Below, one piece after another: positions 26,915-36,523 of a DNA stretch of 64,000 nt. Within the stretch, counting starts at the first letter, position 1, and each line of letters begins with the position of its first letter. Under the pieces are notes generated by a model. That model was not told where the DNA came from. It did not search any database and worked only from the letters and a program-made list of their open reading frames with translations. The position numbers and the translations under genes are program-made. Where the stretch lies: contig NZ_JAMOIE010000017.1 in assembly GCF_024448935.1 (NCBI RefSeq), positions 1 through 64,000 on the forward strand, given 5' to 3'. The DNA comes from Stutzerimonas stutzeri. GTDB taxonomy: Bacteria > Pseudomonadota > Gammaproteobacteria > Pseudomonadales > Pseudomonadaceae.

Positions 26915-29011
26915 GTGACGGCTCAAAACAACTACTTGGCTTCGCTCAATACCTGTAAACGGATCGCCAAAGAAGAGTACAGGACTGTTCAGGGGCACTT
27001 TGAACAGTGCGACGATATTATCGATGAGCTGAGTAAAAAGCTGCAGGGCGTGATTGAACATGGCAGCCAGACGCTATCCGAAGACAAAATGGTGCAGGAT
27101 GGCCTGGCCAACATGCTGCATGATCTTGAGAGAGACTACGGAAAGCTTCTCTCGAAACGAAACGCCAATCTCGCCAAGCAGAAGCGAAGCCTTGATTGCT
27201 TCAATGTCATGCTCTTTGGCCGAACGATGGCTGGCAAGAGCACTATTCGTGAGGCTATCACCCGAGGTGATGGTCAGACCATTGGTAAAGGAGCGCAAAG
27301 AACAACGCGCGATGTTAAAGAGTACGAATGGAACAGCTTGAGGATAATCGACACCCCTGGCTTCGGAGCCTATAACGGTCAGGAAGACACGCAGATTGCC
27401 CACGAGATTCTTGAACAGTCAGACGTCGTGCTGTTCATGCTCAACAGTGACAGCATCCAAGAGTCGACCTTTGTTGAGCTTGAACATGTTCACAAGCTTA
27501 ATAAGCCCTTGATCTTCGTGTTGAACATGAAAAAGGATCTGGAAAGTGAAGGTAACCGGCGGCGGGCATTGAGAAGCCCGGAAAAATATATTTTCAAAGA
27601 AGAAGATATTCAGGGTCATACTGGCCGATTAAAGAACCTTGCCGGTCGTGCAGGCATAAATCCCAGCACAGTCCGAATCATACCAATTCATGCCCAGGCT
27701 GCGTTCTTGGCAACCATCGTGCCGGGGGAAGAAGGCTCGCAATTACATGAGCTGAGCCGAATAGACCAGGTTCTTAATGCACTCATTGATGAAGTTGAAC
27801 GTAACGGGCCGATCCGTAGAATCCAGACGTTTCTCGATTCAAGTCTTCATCATGTTGATGAGCAGAGCTTACTCATACTAAGCCAAAGGGATCGGCTTAC
27901 CAAGCTCTTGCCGCAGTACGAAAGTAGCCTCACGCGTATCTCCCAATGGAAGGTGAAAACTCTTCGTGATGCGCCACGGCTGCTCTCTAAGGAAGTAGAT
28001 CTTGCTTTTAAACCGCTAATTGACTCTGTGGCAGATTTTGTTGATGACCACATTGAGGGCGAGAATGCAGCAGGAGCTTGGGATCGTCATTACAAGAGCT
28101 TAAAAATTACAAAAAAGGTAGAGCGTTCGGTACAAGCTTTGGCAGAGCAGGTGGTAGAAGAACTTCAAGATTTCAATCGAGAAATGAATGAGGGCTTGGA
28201 TATTACCTTGTCTTTCGAGGTTGCCCACGATGGACAGAGTTTCAGTGAGTTCGACTTCAAGCGTATAAACGGTTGGGGCTCTGCTATAGCTGGGGTTGTA
28301 AGCGCAATTGCCTTTTTTAACTCATGGAATCCTGTAGGCTGGGTGGCAGCTGGTGTCGGTATAGTGTTTTCAATATTTTCATTTTTTTCTGATAGCCGTG
28401 CTAAAAAACTCAAAGAAGCCAAGTCTAAACAGCGTCAGGCTTTGCTTGATGATATCGAGAAAAGTAAGCGAAAAATAAAAGCTAATTTAGAAAACTGGTT
28501 TGACATAAATCTCCATCGGGCTATTATTTTACCGGCAGAGCACAATCTGTCTCTTCTTTGCCAAGCGCTTAGTCGATTTATAAGCGAGCTGGATAGCACT
28601 GATAGCCAACTCTATGCTCTGAAGCACGAGATTAATTTTCGCCTACTGAATCGAGTTGCTTGCGTCATCACAAAGCAACACTTTGTCTTGCCAAAGCTTA
28701 TAAAGATTGTGAGGGTCCCTGGATATGCTTGTTATTTTTTGATCTCGGATTATTTCCGCAATACTGAGCTTCTTCGGGCTATGAGCGAGGCCGTGGGAGA
28801 AAAAATAATTGCAGTATATAATTCCAGCTTGGATAAAAAAATCTCCCATCTTTATAAGGGGCTCGCAGAGAGGGTCGAACTTTCTGAAAAAGATAAAGTG
28901 TCCGTGTTCGCCCATAAGCAAAATATTAGCAAGATTATTGGAAAAGACCGCCGTCGAATAAAAATGGTGGCTGCGCTTTGTTCCTGTGAAATTACCCTCG
29001 TCGCCGTTTAA
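26915..29011 (+). CDS. Dynamin-like/YfjP-type GTPase nested in the BREX operon (LeoBC-like)
   Basis: 698-aa GTPase. P-loop GRTMAGKST at about residues 101-109, a switch II motif DTPGFGAYNG near 148, and NMKKDL as a degenerate G4. The pattern GDGQTIGKGAQRTTRDVKEYEW lies between. A hydrophobic hairpin (SAIAGVVSAIAFF then GWVAAGVGIVFSIFSFF, about 455-495) suggests membrane insertion. GTG start, 4 nt after pglX. Followed after 9 nt by a LeoA-type GTPase. Paired dynamin-like proteins are the signature of Eleos-type defence (LeoA plus LeoBC), so a membrane-acting antiphage role is inferred. AT-rich relative to the BREX core genes. Confidence 0.7.
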   Translation: MTAQNNYLASLNTCKRIAKEEYRTVQGHFEQCDDIIDELSKKLQGVIEHGSQTLSEDKMVQDGLANMLHDLERDYGKLLSKRNANLAKQKRSLDCFNVMLFGRTMAGKSTIREAITRGDGQTIGKGAQRTTRDVKEYEWNSLRIIDTPGFGAYNGQEDTQIAHEILEQSDVVLFMLNSDSIQESTFVELEHVHKLNKPLIFVLNMKKDLESEGNRRRALRSPEKYIFKEEDIQGHTGRLKNLAGRAGINPSTVRIIPIHAQAAFLATIVPGEEGSQLHELSRIDQVLNALIDEVERNGPIRRIQTFLDSSLHHVDEQSLLILSQRDRLTKLLPQYESSLTRISQWKVKTLRDAPRLLSKEVDLAFKPLIDSVADFVDDHIEGENAAGAWDRHYKSLKITKKVERSVQALAEQVVEELQDFNREMNEGLDITLSFEVAHDGQSFSEFDFKRINGWGSAIAGVVSAIAFFNSWNPVGWVAAGVGIVFSIFSFFSDSRAKKLKEAKSKQRQALLDDIEKSKRKIKANLENWFDINLHRAIILPAEHNLSLLCQALSRFISELDSTDSQLYALKHEINFRLLNRVACVITKQHFVLPKLIKIVRVPGYACYFLISDYFRNTELLRAMSEAVGEKIIAVYNSSLDKKISHLYKGLAERVELSEKDKVSVFAHKQNISKIIGKDRRRIKMVAALCSCEITLVAV

Positions 29012-29020
29012 GGATGAATC

Positions 29021-30730
29021 ATGATTGAAATTGGTTACAGTGCTCTCAAGGAAAGGGTCGAAGGCCTTTACCAGCGTTCTAATGATCTATGGAGTGCCAG
29101 CAACTTCAAGACATCGGGGGCAAAGTTCGATATTGATTTGGCGCATTTGAATCTTGTTTTTGCTGGCCAGTACAGCGCTGGCAAGTCCTCTCTAATTAAG
29201 ATGTTGACAGGTATTGAACACATTAAAATTGGAGCCGGCGTAACAACGGATGTGGTCACTCAATACCAACATAAATCGTTAAATATCTGGGATACCCCTG
29301 GGATCCTTGCGGGTGAGTGTGAGCAACATGATGCCCAAGCGCTTGAGGCCATAGCGAAAGCAGACCTGCTGGTATACGTAATTACCAATGAGCTGTTCGA
29401 CGATGTCGTGGGTGCCGCCTTCCGCAACCTTTGCTTTAATCAAGGTCGCGCCAAGGAGATGATGATCGTTATCAACAAGTTTGAAAGTGACTCGGCCGAT
29501 AAAGAGACCAAAATCGCGGGCATCACCCAAGTGCTTGAGCCCAAAATTCCAGAGGACTTTCCCATCGTCTTCACTGACGCCCAGTCATTCTTCGACTCAT
29601 TGGATGAGGAAGACGAGCAAGAACGCCAAGAGTTGTTGGCGCTTTCTAACGCTGAAGGGTTCACCAAAGCCATTGATGGTTTTGTCGCGCAACGTGGCCT
29701 ATACGCCAGGCTGACGACGCCGCTCCAGCAGCTTCAAATCACGCTGGAGTCGAAAATTGACGAGCTGACCATTTCTGACCCGCTGCAAAAGGGTTTGGTT
29801 AGTCTGCTCACTCAAAACAAGCGCGTTTTTCAAGCCAACAGACGAGATCTGATCAAAAAGGTCGGGGCGGACCTAGACAAGCTTAACGGCCAGATTGTCG
29901 AGCAAGGAAACCGGCTTGCCGATGCTTTGGGTGGAGAGCAGGAAGAATTTGAAAAAACACAGGACAGCTCAACTTACGAATGTGAGCGACTGATAAATTC
30001 TGCCTTGGAGGATTTGCAGGTCACTGTGAACGAGTGCCTATCAGATCTTGAGGCTGAGTTAGTCGAGTTGGCGAATACTCCTGCTAGTTTGAGAATCAAT
30101 GAAGCTCTGGAAGCTGCAAAGAATTTCGATCCTGAAACGGAACAAGGGAAAGTCGGCAGCGTCTCCAAGGATGATCCCTTGAAGCTTAACAGTGCTCTCA
30201 GTCAGAGTCTGACGAAGTCCGCAGAGAAAGGATTTTCCTTCCTTGCGAAGAGCGCTGTTGGCGATGCATCTAAAACAGGCCTCAAATCAGTATCGGGTAG
30301 CACGCTACATAACGCTATAAAAGAGATTGGTGGCTTCTTTGGCTACAAATTCAAGGCTTGGGAGGCCGTGAAAATAGCGGACAAAATAGGAAAGGGCGCG
30401 AAATTTCTAGGTCCAGCCATGGCGATTTTTGGGCTTGGTATGCAGATGTATGACGACTATCAACAGTCCGAGCATGCAAAAGAAATCCTTAAAATAAAGC
30501 GGGACATTCGCAAGAACTTTAAAGAGTACAGCGATGCCGTGCGCAAGAGCATCGACGTGCAGCTCGAGAAACTACTTGATACTGGTTTTGATCTGCCTAT
30601 CACCAATATCGACGAGGCCCTCCATGAAATACGATCACAGGCTGAGGGTAAATCGGATAGCGCTAATGCGCTTCGCGCTCAACTGGATGAGGTCATAAAT
30701 TTACGCGAAGAGATCCAAAGCGCTTATTGA
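29021..30730 (+). CDS. LeoA/HP0731-family dynamin-like GTPase
   Basis: 569 aa, the size known for LeoA. N-terminal GTPase with P-loop GQYSAGKSS (about 48-56), IGAGVTTDVV (switch I), DTPGIL (about 90-95), ADLLVYVITNELFDDVVG and NKFE as the G4 motif. The rest is helical, with a short hydrophobic stretch KFLGPAMAIFGLGMQM near 460-475 that could contact membrane. It forms a tight pair with the preceding GTPase. LeoA-type dynamins act on membranes and occur in Eleos defence loci. Placement between pglX and pglZ suggests co-transcription with BREX. Confidence 0.75.
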   Translation: MIEIGYSALKERVEGLYQRSNDLWSASNFKTSGAKFDIDLAHLNLVFAGQYSAGKSSLIKMLTGIEHIKIGAGVTTDVVTQYQHKSLNIWDTPGILAGECEQHDAQALEAIAKADLLVYVITNELFDDVVGAAFRNLCFNQGRAKEMMIVINKFESDSADKETKIAGITQVLEPKIPEDFPIVFTDAQSFFDSLDEEDEQERQELLALSNAEGFTKAIDGFVAQRGLYARLTTPLQQLQITLESKIDELTISDPLQKGLVSLLTQNKRVFQANRRDLIKKVGADLDKLNGQIVEQGNRLADALGGEQEEFEKTQDSSTYECERLINSALEDLQVTVNECLSDLEAELVELANTPASLRINEALEAAKNFDPETEQGKVGSVSKDDPLKLNSALSQSLTKSAEKGFSFLAKSAVGDASKTGLKSVSGSTLHNAIKEIGGFFGYKFKAWEAVKIADKIGKGAKFLGPAMAIFGLGMQMYDDYQQSEHAKEILKIKRDIRKNFKEYSDAVRKSIDVQLEKLLDTGFDLPITNIDEALHEIRSQAEGKSDSANALRAQLDEVINLREEIQSAY

Positions 30731-30786
30731 GATTCTCGAGCGTAATTTTCGCGTTTGGGACATTGGGGTAGCCCAAGGATTTATCA

Positions 30787-33414
30787 ATGGATACGCAACA
30801 ACTGACCCAAGGCCTGCGGCAGGCTTTTTTCGCGGAGAACCACCGCATAGTCTTCTGGTACGACCCTGAGCAGAGTTTTGTAAGCGAACTGGGGCAGCTC
30901 GATCTGCCCGATGTTCAGGTGTTAAACATGCAGGGCGAGTCCACCTTCGGCATCAAACTCAAGCTGGAGCTTGAGGATGCCGAGGGGAAGTACCTACTGT
31001 ACTTCCCCTGTGCCGAGCCGGATGCCAATGATGATTGGCTGCTGGATATCAAACTGTACTCGCGCAGTTTTTATGCGGATAAGGTCTCGCTGATCTTCAA
31101 CGACCTGGGTCTACAACAGCAGAGCTTGCGCGAGCACCTTGCTGCCCGTGAGCGCTTCCTCAGCAACAAGAATCGCTTGGCCAGCCTGAAACGATTGATC
31201 CAGCCAAGCGACACTGAACAGGCGTTGGATCTGGCGATGATAGCCGTGGTGTTGGGGGCCAATGCCAGTGACATCATGGCGCTGCTCTGCACCATGGCAG
31301 GAGCAATGGTAAGTGATGACCTAGGCCTGGAGCAGAATCCCCCGGTTATCGATGAGCTGTACAAATCCGGCCTGATGCCGGTGCTGCTCCAGGCACTACG
31401 AGATGAGGTTGGCTACCCGGCCAGTGTTGAGGAAATCAATGGCGAAAAGCCGTTCAGCTTCGGACACTTCCTGATTCGTCTGCTGGCGACCGGATTCTGC
31501 GAAAGCATCGGCGACATCCCAAGCTGGGCTTCTGCGATTGCCATCCCGTCTGCCAATGCCCGAGCGACTTCTCGGGCGCTGCTTTCGCGCTGGAGGGATA
31601 GCTCGCGTTACTACAAGGCTTACGACGAAATCTCCAGCTGGGTCGCCGAGGCTCTGCATATCGGCCAGAAGATCGGTGAGATTCCGTTGGAAACGCTGGC
31701 CAATGTAGCCACCTTCGAGGTCGTCGAGCGGCAGATCATCGTCGATCTGAGTAAGGCCATTCCGGAGTCGGATCCGCGCGACCTAGGCCTGTTCTCGAAG
31801 ATCATTTCCGAGCGCTTGGATAACTACTGGGCCTCGCGTCACAAGGACGACGAGATCCGCCGTAAGTACCGCTTGCTCTACTCCGCACTGTCAGCGGCGA
31901 TTGATCTGTTCAGCCTGCGTCAGCAGTATGCCGCTGGATTCCACTTTGCCAGTACCGAAGCAATCTACAAGGCCTATGAAAGCGAGCTGTATCGCTTTGA
32001 CAGGGCTTACCGCCACTATTTTGCGGCTTCCCAGCGCGCTCATGTAGAGCTGCTGAAGAAGCTCGATGAAGCCGTCGAGCAATGTTACGCCTACTGGTAC
32101 CTCGACCAACTGGGCCGAAGCTGGGGCGACAAGGTAGAGGCCGAGCAACGGCTGGAGCACTGGAAGATCGCCGGAGTGCCCAGCCAACAGAACTTCTTCG
32201 ATCATTGGGTGCAGCCACAGTTTGGGAAGAATCGCAGTAAACGCCTAGTGGTGATCATCAGCGACGCCTTCCGCTACGAGGCTGCGGTTGAACTGCGTGA
32301 CCGCATCAATGAGAAACGCTACAGCGAGGCAAGCCTCGCCAGTCAGCTTGGCGTGCTACCCAGCTACACCACATTGGGCATGGCCTCGCTACTGCCACAC
32401 AACACCCTGGAGTATCGGGAAGGTGCCGTCGATACGGTCTTCGCAGATGGGCAATCCACCGCCGGCACAGTGCAACGCGACAAGATCCTTGCTCAGCACA
32501 ATGGAATGGCAGTGACAGCCGACCAGGTCAAAGCCTGGTCACGGGATGAAGGCCGAGAAGCACTGAAAGATCAGCAACTGATCTACGTCTATCACAACGT
32601 CATCGATGACCGTAGCGACAGTGGTGGCCCGTCCGAATTGGACACGTTCCACCATGTGGAGGTGGCCATTGAGGAACTGACTGAGCTGACCCGCAAGATC
32701 CTCATGCACTTCAACACCAGCACGGTGCTGATTACCGCCGACCATGGTTTTCTATTCCAGCAGAGCAAGCTGGAGATCGCTGACCGCACCTCGCTTGCTG
32801 AGAAGCCCGAGAACACTATCAAGAGCAAAAAACGCTACGTCATCGGGCACACCCTGCCTGCAGCCAAAGATGTATGGCAGGGCTCCACTAGACAGACAGC
32901 TGGTACAACCTCGGATACCCAATTCTGGATTCCAAAAGGCGCGAACCGCTTCCACTTCGTTGGCGGTGCGCGCTTTGTACATGGCGGTGCCATGCCCCAG
33001 GAGATTGTTGTACCGGTGCTGACGGTCAACCAACTGCGCGGCGAGAAAGCCGAGAAACGCACCAAGCGCAAGGTGGGCGTGATTTCACCGAAGTCGGTGC
33101 TGAAGATGGTGACCAATATCCAGCGCTTCGATCTGATCCAGACGGAGTCGGTTAGCGAACATGTACTGCCAGTCACCGTGTCGGTCGCCATTTTCGAGGG
33201 CGAGCAGCCGATATCCAGTGAGGAGGTCGTGACCTTCGATTGCTCCACTGACTCGATGAGCGAGCGCATGAAGCAGGTGCGGCTGTCTCTGCTCGGCAGT
33301 GACTTCGACCGCAAGAAGGACTACTTCTTGGTCATCCGTGACAAAGATCTCCATACAGAGCTGGAGCGCTACAGGGTCACCATCGATTTGGCCTTCACCG
33401 ACGATTTTTTTTGA
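30787..33414 (+). CDS. pglZ: BREX-1 phosphatase-like protein PglZ
   Basis: 875-aa type I PglZ. The N-terminus MDTQQLTQGLRQAF and FWYDPEQSF is characteristic. The alkaline-phosphatase-like PglZ domain occupies the centre to C-terminus: ISDAFRYEAAVEL (about 490-502), metal-binding TADHGF (about 651-656) and GGARFVHGGAMPQEIVVPVL. In BREX it is one of the two most conserved core proteins together with the ATPase. Host-like GC and codon use. brxL follows after 14 nt. Confidence 0.95.
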   Translation: MDTQQLTQGLRQAFFAENHRIVFWYDPEQSFVSELGQLDLPDVQVLNMQGESTFGIKLKLELEDAEGKYLLYFPCAEPDANDDWLLDIKLYSRSFYADKVSLIFNDLGLQQQSLREHLAARERFLSNKNRLASLKRLIQPSDTEQALDLAMIAVVLGANASDIMALLCTMAGAMVSDDLGLEQNPPVIDELYKSGLMPVLLQALRDEVGYPASVEEINGEKPFSFGHFLIRLLATGFCESIGDIPSWASAIAIPSANARATSRALLSRWRDSSRYYKAYDEISSWVAEALHIGQKIGEIPLETLANVATFEVVERQIIVDLSKAIPESDPRDLGLFSKIISERLDNYWASRHKDDEIRRKYRLLYSALSAAIDLFSLRQQYAAGFHFASTEAIYKAYESELYRFDRAYRHYFAASQRAHVELLKKLDEAVEQCYAYWYLDQLGRSWGDKVEAEQRLEHWKIAGVPSQQNFFDHWVQPQFGKNRSKRLVVIISDAFRYEAAVELRDRINEKRYSEASLASQLGVLPSYTTLGMASLLPHNTLEYREGAVDTVFADGQSTAGTVQRDKILAQHNGMAVTADQVKAWSRDEGREALKDQQLIYVYHNVIDDRSDSGGPSELDTFHHVEVAIEELTELTRKILMHFNTSTVLITADHGFLFQQSKLEIADRTSLAEKPENTIKSKKRYVIGHTLPAAKDVWQGSTRQTAGTTSDTQFWIPKGANRFHFVGGARFVHGGAMPQEIVVPVLTVNQLRGEKAEKRTKRKVGVISPKSVLKMVTNIQRFDLIQTESVSEHVLPVTVSVAIFEGEQPISSEEVVTFDCSTDSMSERMKQVRLSLLGSDFDRKKDYFLVIRDKDLHTELERYRVTIDLAFTDDFF

Positions 33415-33428
33415 GAGCATGACACGCA

Positions 33429-35468
33429 ATGGACACCTATCAGGACAAAGACCTGGATCAGCTTCTCAATGAACACTTTGCCGGACGCGTGGTGCGAAAG
33501 GATCTGACCAAGCTGATCAAAGAGGGGGCTAACGTCCCGGTCTATGTGCTCGAATACCTGCTGGGTATGTACTGCGCATCGGATGACGCCGAGGTCATCG
33601 AGCAGGGCCTGAAGAACGTCAAGACCGTGCTGGCCGAAAACTATGTGCGCCCTGACGAGGCCGAGAGGGTTAAATCTCTTGTGCGCGAGCGCGGCACTTA
33701 CAAGGTGATCGACCGGGTAACCGTGCGGCTCAATGAGCGCAAGGACCGTTACGAGGCCTCTTTCAGCAACTTGGGCATCAAGGATGCGGAGATTTCTGCC
33801 GGCATCGTCAAGGAATACGAGAAGCTGCTGGTAGGCGGGATCTGGGTAATTGCCACCTTGAGCTACTACCACGAGGAGGGCCAGAACGGCTCTCCCTTCG
33901 GCGTGACGCTGCTCAAGCCGATCCAGATGCCGAACATGAACATGCAAGAGCTTTTCTCGGGCCGGGCGGCACTGACCACTGAGCAGTGGCGTGAGGCTCT
34001 GATTCGCTCCATCGGCATGGAGCCCTCGACCTTGGACGAGTCTGTGCAATGGCACTTGCTGGCTCGCATGGTTCCCTTCGTCGAGAACAACTACAACGTC
34101 TGCGAGTTGGGGCCGCGTGGCACCGGCAAGAGCCATATTTACAAGGAGTGCTCGCCCAACAGCATGCTGGTATCCGGTGGGCAGACCACGGTGGCTAACC
34201 TGTTCTACAACATGAGCAGCCGACGCATTGGCTTGGTTGGACTGTGGGATGTCGTTGCCTTCGATGAAGTGGCTGGTATCAACTTCAAGGACAAGGATGG
34301 CGTCCAGATCATGAAGGACTTCATGGCCTCCGGATCCTTTGGCCGGGGGCGTGAGCAGATGGAGGCCTCGGCCTCGATGGTTTTCGTTGGCAACATCAAC
34401 CAGAGCGTAGAGTCTCTGGTGAAGACCAGCCATCTGCTGGCTCCCTTCCCGGAGCAGATGATCGATTCGGCCTTCTTCGACCGCTTCCATGCCTACATCC
34501 CAGGCTGGGAGATCCCCAAGATGCGCCCGGAGTACTTCACCAATAGGTACGGCCTGATCGTCGACTACCTGGCAGAGTTTTTCCGCGAAATGCGCAAGCG
34601 TAGCTTCGCCGACGCCATCGATAAGTACTTCAAGCTTGGCAACAATCTCAACCAGCGTGATGTGATCGCGGTGCGCAAGACCGTTTCCGGGCTACTCAAG
34701 CTGCTTTATCCCCATGACCAGTTCGCCAAGGAAGATGTGCGGCAGTGCCTGGAGTACGCCTTGCAGGTGCGTCGCCGGGTCAAGGAGCAGCTGAAGAAAA
34801 TCGGCGGCATGGAGTTCTACGATGTCCACTTCAGCTATATCGACAATGAAACGCTGGAGGAGCACTTCGTAACGGTGAAGGAGCAGGGGGGCGGGACGCT
34901 GATCCCTGAAGGCCAGAGCAAGCCTGGTTTCATTCACACCATCGGCTTGAGCGGAAAAGGTATGCCAGGGCTGTACCGCCTTGAGCTACAGGTCACCAAA
35001 GGCTCTGGAAAGCTCGCCACCTCTGGTCTCTGGAATTCCAGCATTGCCAAGGAGCAGGTGAAGATTGCCTTTGACTACTTTAAGGCAAATGCTTCGCGCA
35101 TCAGTGCCTCGGCCAGGGTTCTAGAACATGATTTCCACCTGCATGTAGTGGAATTGCAAAACACTGGTCCGCTGACCCACATGGCGCTCGCTAGCTTGGT
35201 GGCTTTCGCCTCAGGCTTGCTGGGGCGCCCCGCCCAGGGGCAGATGGTCGTACTGGGCGATATGAGTCTTGGTGGCAACATCACTCCAGTGGAAAGTATT
35301 GCGGAGTGTCTGCAGGTGGCTTTCGATGCAGGCGGCAAGCGGGTCGCGTTGCCTATGAGCAGCGCGGTGGATTTGCCAACCATTCCCCCGGAACTGTTTA
35401 CCAAGTTTCAGACGAGTTTTTACGCGGATCCTGTCGATGCGGTGATTAAGGCTCTAGGTGTGGATTGA
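33429..35468 (+). CDS. brxL: BREX protein BrxL (AAA+ with Lon-like domain)
   Basis: 679-aa AAA+ protein. Walker A GPRGTGKSH near residue 227, Walker B VVAFDEVAGI near 277, and a C-terminal Lon-like domain from about residue 500. The position of the Lon catalytic serine (GPSAG) reads GPLTH, and the segment equivalent to the lysine-bearing helix reads ESIAECLQ, so the Ser-Lys dyad is missing. This agrees with BrxL being a DNA-binding AAA+ restriction factor and not a protease. Last gene of the BREX operon. It starts 14 nt after pglZ. Confidence 0.95.
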   Translation: MDTYQDKDLDQLLNEHFAGRVVRKDLTKLIKEGANVPVYVLEYLLGMYCASDDAEVIEQGLKNVKTVLAENYVRPDEAERVKSLVRERGTYKVIDRVTVRLNERKDRYEASFSNLGIKDAEISAGIVKEYEKLLVGGIWVIATLSYYHEEGQNGSPFGVTLLKPIQMPNMNMQELFSGRAALTTEQWREALIRSIGMEPSTLDESVQWHLLARMVPFVENNYNVCELGPRGTGKSHIYKECSPNSMLVSGGQTTVANLFYNMSSRRIGLVGLWDVVAFDEVAGINFKDKDGVQIMKDFMASGSFGRGREQMEASASMVFVGNINQSVESLVKTSHLLAPFPEQMIDSAFFDRFHAYIPGWEIPKMRPEYFTNRYGLIVDYLAEFFREMRKRSFADAIDKYFKLGNNLNQRDVIAVRKTVSGLLKLLYPHDQFAKEDVRQCLEYALQVRRRVKEQLKKIGGMEFYDVHFSYIDNETLEEHFVTVKEQGGGTLIPEGQSKPGFIHTIGLSGKGMPGLYRLELQVTKGSGKLATSGLWNSSIAKEQVKIAFDYFKANASRISASARVLEHDFHLHVVELQNTGPLTHMALASLVAFASGLLGRPAQGQMVVLGDMSLGGNITPVESIAECLQVAFDAGGKRVALPMSSAVDLPTIPPELFTKFQTSFYADPVDAVIKALGVD

Positions 35469-35625
35469 GCTTCGAGCTTCAGATTTGTACCGAGTAACGA
35501 TGAGGCTGCTATCAAAGCTATGGCGTACAGGGGCCGCCTCTCTTGGGAGCAGTGGTGATGACGGTCTGTAGGTAAATTGAAAAGGTCGCTAGGCAAGGAC
35601 TTTGTCACCGCTGGAGGTGCTGTTC

Positions 35626-35928
35626 GTGAAGCATATTGTTGTTTTGCCGAGTGAAACGGTCGCAGACATTACCTGTGATGTGTGTTGTCAGAGTACTCAC
35701 GTTGAAGGTCATGGTTTTCAGTTTGGAACCCTTCAGGCTCATTGGGGGTATGGCTCCAAGCATGATGGCGAGCGTTATGAGGTGCATCTCTGTGAGGCCT
35801 GCTTTTTCCGAGCGCTGAGTGGTCTCCGCCGCGAGCGTATGGTCAACACCATGTTCGATGAGAATCCCGATAGGGCTGATGATGAGTTCGGCCTTGTGCA
35901 GAGGAGCGAGTTCTGGAAAGACAACTGA
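35626..35928 (+). CDS. Small Cys-rich (zinc-ribbon-like) protein, function unknown
   Basis: 100 aa from a GTG at 35626 that has GGAGG 9 nt upstream. Two Cys pairs, ADITCDVCCQST and HLCEACFFRAL, suggest a zinc ribbon. The intervening FQFGTLQAHWGYGSKHDGERYEVHL is well conserved in similar small proteins I associate with Pseudomonas accessory regions. Lies 157 bp after brxL; that gap shows no clear terminator or promoter. A regulatory or nucleic-acid-binding role is possible. No function is assigned. Confidence 0.65.
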   Translation: MKHIVVLPSETVADITCDVCCQSTHVEGHGFQFGTLQAHWGYGSKHDGERYEVHLCEACFFRALSGLRRERMVNTMFDENPDRADDEFGLVQRSEFWKDN

Positions 35929-35972
35929 GCTCGGTTCAGATGGGACTATGGATACGGGCAGGATATGGGACG

Positions 35973-36419
35973 TTAGCCTCGCAGATGTGATGCAGCAGAG
36001 AAGATCACGTGGTTACTAATTCGACTGCCGAGAGACTGACTTGCTGAGGTTGAGTACGTGCGATCTCCCTCCACTCGGTACTGGTGCCCAAGCTCGCTAC
36101 CTTGTGCATCACGAATTGAAAGAACCTCCAGTAACGGCTCCATCAACCAGCGACCAACCTCGTTCGTATGCCCAGGACTCACAAGATACGCCTGCTCCAG
36201 CCAGGCGTGCTCAGTCTGCGCAGCTATGACCTGTTCCAGCAATGGAACCGAGGGAACCATTAGCATGCTTCGAAAGGCCTGGTTTCCATCGTCCTCAACG
36301 ATCTGCAAGTAGAACCAGGGCCAGGTCATCTCTAGCTCGACATATGACCAGAACTGCACGCCATCTGGCGCTGTTGAGAGCCCAGGAAGCAGTTCCGCAT
36401 TCCGACTGGTTTTGAACAC
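35973..36419 (-). CDS. Hypothetical protein divergent from the XRE regulator
   Basis: Minus-strand ORF of about 148 aa from a GTG at 36419 with AGGA at normal spacing; a TTG at 36461 inside the XRE operator would give 162 aa. It contains LSTAPDGVQFWSYVELEMTW and PWFYLQIVEDDGNQAFR, with a composition like a folded protein. Shares the intergenic operator with the XRE gene, so joint control is likely. No family recognised; it could be the effector controlled by the XRE protein. Moderate support that it is a real gene. Confidence 0.45.
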   Translation of the reverse strand: MFKTSRNAELLPGLSTAPDGVQFWSYVELEMTWPWFYLQIVEDDGNQAFRSMLMVPSVPLLEQVIAAQTEHAWLEQAYLVSPGHTNEVGRWLMEPLLEVLSIRDAQGSELGHQYRVEGDRTYSTSASQSLGSRISNHVIFSAASHLRG

Positions 36420-36454
36420 GAGGCAATTTCCTAATGAGAATTTTGCTTGATTAG

Positions 36455-36487
36455 TGAACAATATATTTTGTAGTCATATATTGTTCA
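36455..36487. promoter_or_regulatory. Operator: perfect 12-bp inverted repeat between divergent genes
   Basis: TGAACAATATAT (36455-36466) and ATATATTGTTCA (36476-36487) are perfect inverted repeats with a 9-nt spacer, 37 bp before the XRE start codon. The AT-rich centre would also contain the promoter elements. Strong candidate for the autoregulatory site of the XRE protein. Confidence 0.7.
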
Positions 36488-36523
36488 ATCGCGCTTCATC
36501 GTTCCATTTTGCGGAGCAGCAAA

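Noticed and set aside
33369-34490. 373-codon minus-strand frame over brxL
   Set aside because: Antisense to a well-supported BREX core gene.
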